Positions 58,412 through 64,000 of a DNA stretch of 64,000 nucleotides are shown here, one piece after another. The notes under the pieces were generated by a model. It was not told the origin of the DNA. It did not search any database and worked only from the letters and a program-made list of their open reading frames with translations. A program made the translations under genes and the position numbers. This DNA comes from Theobroma cacao (taxonomy: Eukaryota; Streptophyta; Magnoliopsida; Malvales; Malvaceae), in contig NC_030859.1 in the NCBI RefSeq assembly GCF_000208745.1, positions 16,319,373-16,383,372 on the forward strand. The letters are read 5' to 3'. The first letter of the stretch is position 1. Each line of letters begins with the position of its first letter.

Positions 58412-59299
58412 GTCAAAGGATTCTTTGACAACTTTTTATTGTAATTCATTCCCTCATCATATATCCCAAAGATGATAAGAGCTTGGTGCAGTACCTACTC
58501 TTATTGATCTCCATATTTGTTCTTGCAGTTAGATCATTAGTTTTATGGAGACTTATAAAACTCATTTCATAATCTCCTAATCACCTTGGCCAAGGATTTG
58601 ATTAAGCTAACATCAACCAAGAACTAATGATATATTTCCCCTTGAATCACCTGGGGTGATGATTCCTATCTTGACCACTCATCTGCCTTCACATGCTTCA
58701 TGCTACACCCAAAAGCATCTTGTTTTGGCATCCTTGGTTAGGCACCCATAGGGATGAAATCAAAGCATAGCACACGACACATAAGACAACCTGATGTCTC
58801 AAGTCTAGGGGGTATTTATACAACTGACACATGAGAAGTATTGCATAGACACTTAAGTGAAATACCAAATGCACTTCTCATGGCGGGTCATGTTTAGTGA
58901 ACTCGCTCTCCCATGGCAAGCACCCACATGCTAGTTCCAAGTATCTTTATACTTCAACTTATGAGAACGATTGCTTACTTCACAAGTAAGGAACATAACA
59001 TGTGCCAATCTTTGAGCATTATTGATGCCCTGTCTCAATAATACAATGATCAAGAACTTTTAGGAACAATGCTTTAATGCATAAGGATCTCATAATTGTA
59101 TCCCAATACAATTCCTTTGCAAGGCATATATAGTTTCATGAGCTTTATCTACATAAGTACAAAAAAAGTAATTAAATTACAAACTTATGGATAAAGAACT
59201 ACCTCAATGTTATTATGAATAACAAAATGTCATACATGAATATCTCAAAATTACAATTCCCATACAACCACAGATTGGCTTGTAGGGCTTAAACTAACA

Positions 59300-59312
59300 A
59301 TCTCCCACTAGC
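59300..59312 (-). other. Polypurine tract of the minus-strand Copia
   Basis: The minus strand reads TAGTGGGAGAT just before TGTTAGTTTAAG. It primes plus-strand DNA synthesis and fixes the element's orientation. Confidence 0.75.
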
Positions 59313-59313
59313 A

Positions 59314-62300
59314 CTAAAGCCAATCGCCTATGTATCTAATACCAATGTTGTCAACATGACGATTATGCTTCTGCTGGGATAGTGCTTTAGTGAGAGGATC
59401 AGCAATATTATCCTCAGTGAGTATATGCTTTATGGAAATGTCTCCTCTTCCAATGATCTCCCTGATCACATGGTAACACCACAATACATGTTTGGATTTC
59501 TGATGAGACCTTGGTTCCTTTGCTTGTGCAATGGCTCCATTGTTATCACAATACAAAGGTATTGGATCAACAATGCTAGGAACCACATTTAGTTCAGTAA
59601 TGAACTTTTTAATCCAAACTGCCTCTTTCTCTGGCTTAGACACAGAGATGTACTCAGTCTCGATTGTAGAATCTGCAGTCGTCTTTTATTTGGAACTCTT
59701 CCAACTCACTGCACCTCCATTGAGTGTGAACACATATCCACTTTGTGACTTGCTATCATCTTTGTCAGTTTGAAAACTTGCATCTGTATAACCCCTAACT
59801 TGGAGTTCACCTCTTCCATAAACCAGAAATATATCCTTAGTTCTTCGTAAGTACTTTAGGATGTTTTTCACAGCTATCCAGTGACTTTCACCATAATTAG
59901 CTTGGTATCTACTCATGACACTTAGAGCATAAGTTACATCTGGTCTAGTGCAAAGCATCGCATACATGATAGATCCTATTATTGAAGCATATGGGATCAT
60001 ATCCATGAGATCTCTCTCTTCTTGATTCTTTGGACACATGTCCTTGGAGAGATAGATGCCTTGCGACATAGGCAAATGTCCCTTCTTGGACTCCATCATG
60101 CTAAACCTCTTTAGCACCTTGTCTATGTATGTGGATTGGGAAAGACCTAGCAACCTTTTAGACCTATCTCTATAGATCTTTATTCCTAGAATGTAAGTTG
60201 CTTCTCCCAAATCCTTCATGGAGAATTGTTTGGATAGTCAAATCTTTGTAGATTACAACAATGGTATATCATTTTCTATGAGCAATATGTCATTAACATA
60301 TAACACTAGAAAAATTATGGCACTCCCATTAACCTTTTTAAAGACATATGGTTCATCTTCATTTTTGATGAAGTCAAACCCTTTTACAGCTTCATTAAAA
60401 TGGATGTTCCAACTCCGAGAAGCTTGTTTAAGTCCATAAATGGACTTTTGAAGCTTGCACACCTTATTAGCATTAGCATTGGATATAAAACATTCAAGTT
60501 GTGTCATGTACACTTCCTCTTACAAGTTTCCATTAAGGAATGCAGTTTTTACATCCATTTGCCATATTTCATAATCATGGTATGCAACAATTGCAAGCAA
60601 AATCCTAATGGATTTAAGCATAGCAACTGGTGAAAAGGTTTCTTCAAAGTCAATACCTTGTCTTTGTTTGTAACCTTTTGCTACCAGTCTAGCTTTAAAG
60701 GTTTGCACTTTGCCATCTACATCGGTCTTTCTCTTAAAGACCCACTTGCACCTAATGGGTTTTATCCCTTTAGGTGGATCCACCAAAGTCCATACTTGGT
60801 TGGTATCCATGGCATCCATTTCAGATTTCATGGCTTCTAGCCATTTCTCAGAATCGATGTCCAACATCCCCTCCTCATAGGTTGTACGCTTATCATTTAT
60901 GGGCAATGCCTCCCTTTCCAAGAGAAATCCATATCTCTTTGGAGCTTGACGTATTTTACTAGACATTTTGAGTGGTTGTGCCTCTTGAGATTGTGATTGT
61001 ATATCAGATGTCACAATCTCAGGTTTAAGTTCCAATGGAATGTCATTTTTGTGGGTCTCGAACTTCTTCGAGTACAACTTTACCTCCACTAGCCCTTTCA
61101 TTTAAGAACTCTTTCTCAAGGAAAGTGGCATGCCTTGAGACAAACACCTTTTGCTCAATGGGATTATAAAAATAATATCCGTGTGTTTCTTTAGGATATC
61201 CCACAAATTTGCATTTGTCTGATCTTGCTTCTAGCTTATCAAACATTGTACGCTTCACATAAGTAGTACATCCCTAAATCCTAGCATAAGACAAGTTGGG
61301 CCTTTTCCCACTCTATATCTCATATGGTGTCTTATCAACTGATTTGGTAGGAACTTGATTCAGTATGCGAGTAGCAATTTCTAGGGCATATCCCCAGAAA
61401 GATATAGGAAGATCTACATGACTCATCATGGATCGAACCATGTCCAATAATGTTTGATTCCTTCTCTCAGATACCCCATTGTGCTGTAGAGTCCCTAGAG
61501 GAGTCCATTGTGCGAGAATCCCATTCTCTTTCAGATAATCCTGAAACTTTTGGCTAAGATATTCTCCTCATCGATCAGATCTAAGAGTGAGAATACTCTT
61601 CCCAGTTTGTTTCTCAACCTCCGCTCTGTATTCTTTGAACTTGTCAAAGGATTCAGATTTATATTTCATCAAATATACATAACCATAGCGAGAATGGTCA
61701 TTTGTGAAGATGATGAAGTAGGAGTATCCCCCTCTAGCACTAGTATTCATAGGACCACATACATCTGAATGTACAAGTCCTGGTAACACCCCAGCTCGTT
61801 CATTTCTTTTAGTGAAAGGCGACTTGGCCATCTTACCAAGGAGACAACACTCACATGTTCCATAAGATTCATAATTAAATGGATCGATGTAACCTTGTTT
61901 GTGTAACTTGGTTAAGCGAGTCTCATTGATGTGTCCAAGCCTACAGTGCCAAATGTAGGATAGTTTTGGATCATCTTTCTTTGCTTTCTTAACCTCTATA
62001 TTAAGTATGGGTATCTTAAGATCAAGAACATAGAGACCGTTCGAATGTGTCCCTACACCATAATGCATATCTTCCTTTGAGAAAGAACAAAAATTACCCT
62101 TAATACAAAATTCCATATCATCATATAATGCCAATTATGACACAGATATGATATTTCGAGATATGGAAGGAACATAGTAACAGCCTCTTAATTCCAAGAT
62201 CAACCCAGAAAGTAAAGGTATGGTAACTGTCCCTATAACCGATGCAGCAACCTTTGCTCCATTACCTACTCTTAGGACCACCTCTCCCTTCGTTAACCTT

Positions 62301-62602
62301 CTACTCGTTTCCAGCACCTTCATGTCATTACATAAGTGTGACCCACATCCAGTATCTAATACCCATGATGACGGATCAATAGTAGACAAATTTACTTCAA
62401 TCATATACATGGTCAAAGATGAAACTTCTACAAGTTTCTCATTCTTGGACCATGTCAAAAAGGCAAGGATATCTTCCTTAATGACATATATTCTAAATAG
62501 ATATTTGAGAACATTTCTCAACTTGATATACCAGTCCAAACATTTTGTCTCAAATTTCATGATGACATCAAGTATGCTGCGCAAAGTAATATGTATTCGC
62601 AT
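59314..62602 (-). pseudogene. Copia pol polyprotein, nearly complete but disabled
   Basis: Order on minus: protease WVLDTGCGSHLC (near 62350), integrase zinc finger HCRLGH...CECC (61995-61850), core HSDVCGP (61777), RSDR followed by TGA (61571), and NGVSERRN (intact Glu). The integrase tail VGYPKETHGYYFYNP follows (61190). [54 protein letters not shown] then TAA (60517), KSIYGLKQASRSWN. The catalytic box reads YVND where YVDD is required. RNase H: GYTDASFQTDKDDSKSQSGY, YCDNNGAIAQAKEPRSHQKS, NIADPLTKALSQ. Further stops lie near 62133, 61335, 61273, 60252 and 59684, with frameshifts near 61100. The gag region upstream of 62602 is lost. It is otherwise well preserved and younger-looking than the 16.2-kb Copia. 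Confidence 0.9.
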
Positions 62603-64000
62603 TCTAACAACCTAGACATTTAAAGAATGTTTATGAGTAATCATGTATTATAATCAATTAGGATGAATAGTAAATCTTAAATTGATTGCTCCCACTATTT
62701 TCTTCAAGATGATAACCCTCCATATCACCTCGAGAGATCTTTACTAGGATTCTCTTAGTGAGTTAGGATCGCATCCATCTAGTCATGGCCTTGAGTGTGC
62801 TCAACAAGCCATGATAGTTGGATTAGGTAGGTAACTGAGCTTACCAATTGTATCTCTATACAACTCCTAGATCAGCTATGTGACAATAAATTGCCTAACA
62901 TATCATATATGTTTCGCCTAGCCATTGCCTCTAGTTTCCATAATAATCAAGTTTCTAAGGATCCGAATTTTATGAAACTAGTTGAGTAAGACCCACCAAT
63001 AGCTCAAACATACTCGTGTAAAAGTGTGACCTTGAGTGTGCTCAACAAGTCTCCAATTAAAAGAGCAGCCAGGTTATCTTGCTATATGGTGGAAGGCAAC
63101 TTAATCATGTGTGGCATGTGACTCAATATTTACCGAGGGATTTTTTTTTTAACTTAGTTAAGGTCTCATCTTTGCATGCATAGCATTTATTAATTGCATA
63201 AATAAATCTATCTCATGCATATGACTTTGGATGATTATGGACTTTATCTATACTAGTTTCCTTGAGCCATCGAAGGAAATTAGCTTGGTCAAACCTAGGG
63301 GATAACATACAACATGTTGTAATCTTCCTCCTCGTATCTTCATGGTGCTTTTAGGTCTTCATCTTCGAATTGTAAAATAACTCCTAAACTAATCCTAATT
63401 CTACACTTATATGTAACTAATTACATTTTAGTAAAGAAACTTCGTGGTACATCCAAGGGGAGTTAGGTGAGGAAAGAATTTTACAATCCTTGAAAATCAA
63501 GAGAAAGGCAGGGTGCGCAAACCCCATTTAATAAATAAATACCATGATACAATTTAACCATACATCCACAATCATATTGGGCCTAGTCCATAATCATCCA
63601 CATACATCCATCCACATGAACATAAAATTAAAACTATGTCTTATTCTAATTGTTAATCATATGAGGCATCCAAAATTAGTGTACAACTAATTTCAAGTTC
63701 ATTTTTAATTTTGTGTATGGAAACAGTCTTCCATGTTTGGAAAGTCTTTACTAATCAATATTAGTAATATTATCCATTCCTAATCTCATTAGGATTAGAA
63801 TTAAAATATTATTACAAATTAAAACATTTTTAATTTGTAATCTTTAAACGTTTTAAGTAACTTTTACTAATCCTTTTAAATTAAAGATTATGTGTCTTCA
63901 ATTATCTAATCTCATTAGATAATTTAAATATAATATTTAAGACAACATTATCTTTAATTATATTTAAGTGTCCTATTCGAATTTCACTTCTTAAAAGAAG
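62603..64000. other. Unresolved non-coding, probably retroelement LTR/leader
   Basis: There is no frame of note on either strand. CCTTGAGTGTGCTCAACAAG occurs twice (about 62791 and 63030). TTGCTCCCACTATTTT (about 62686) resembles a minus-strand polypurine tract, which would mean another LTR starts here. The last 300 bp are very AT-rich. The window end cuts the region. Confidence 0.4.

Larger units (their letters stand above)
51271..59299 (-). repeat. 3' LTR of a minus-strand Copia element, hit three times
   Basis: LTR pieces are about 51271-51911, 52980-53024, 55291-55413 and 58417-59299, about 1.7 kb in total. Three solo LTRs split them, each with a 5-bp TSD. The inner end TGTTAGTTTAAG is at 59299, next to the purine tract. 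The outer end near 51.27 kb (on the minus strand GAGTTGATGCTCTAATCA) is my estimate, because the partner LTR is not in the window. Confidence 0.6.

Noticed and set aside
62220..62615. 131-codon + strand frame
   Set aside because: It is antisense to the Copia protease region, whose minus-strand frame carries the DTG motif.

Overview
This is nuclear DNA from a eudicot plant. It is AT-rich, its genes are split by short GT-AG introns, and it carries plant LTR retrotransposons, MITEs and a Mutator-like element with a captured Ulp1-type gene. The species cannot be named from the sequence. Two single-base N gaps (31315 and 42423) show that it is a draft assembly.

Region 1 (about 1-14.4 kb) is the genic part. 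Two intact host genes lie on the minus strand: a 158-residue CWC21-type spliceosomal protein (4026-4589, two exons) and NCA1, the RING/TPR-like chaperone needed for catalase activity (8093-14174, seven exons, 367 residues; every junction could be placed). A broken duplicate of the NCA1 3' part (about 1750-3312) lies beyond CWC21. Three MITE-like foldback elements and two sets of local duplications fill the spaces between genes.

Region 2 (14.5-42 kb) is a retrotransposon nest. After a small Copia relic (14.5-15.7 kb), a gag-less Copia element (16216-41988, + strand) has been invaded by a minus-strand gag-only SIRE-like element (18547-39498, TSD GGAAT). One LTR of that element holds an 11.4-kb Mutator-like element (19737-31144, 9-bp TSD TAAAAAACA). 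The Mutator-like element carries a decayed mudrA transposase on + and a decayed DUF1985/Ulp1 protease gene on -, separated and flanked by arrays built around GGCGTGTCAC. At the 5' end of the Copia element a 5S rRNA-like piece and a tRNA-Pro-like half stand where gag and protease should be. This looks like a template-switch product.

Region 3 (42-64 kb) holds a truncated + strand SIRE-like element (43091-46015), a 4.2-kb Gypsy LTR with its 3' internal end (46021 to about 51.27 kb), and a minus-strand Copia element (about 51.27-62.6 kb). The 3' LTR of that Copia has been hit by three solo LTRs, each with a 5-bp TSD (GTGTG, ATAAT, GTCAA). Its pol region is nearly complete but carries scattered stops and an altered RT active site.

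The two host genes are independent housekeeping genes. All transposon genes here look inactive, and most disabling changes are C-to-T or G-to-A, as expected of long-methylated repeats.
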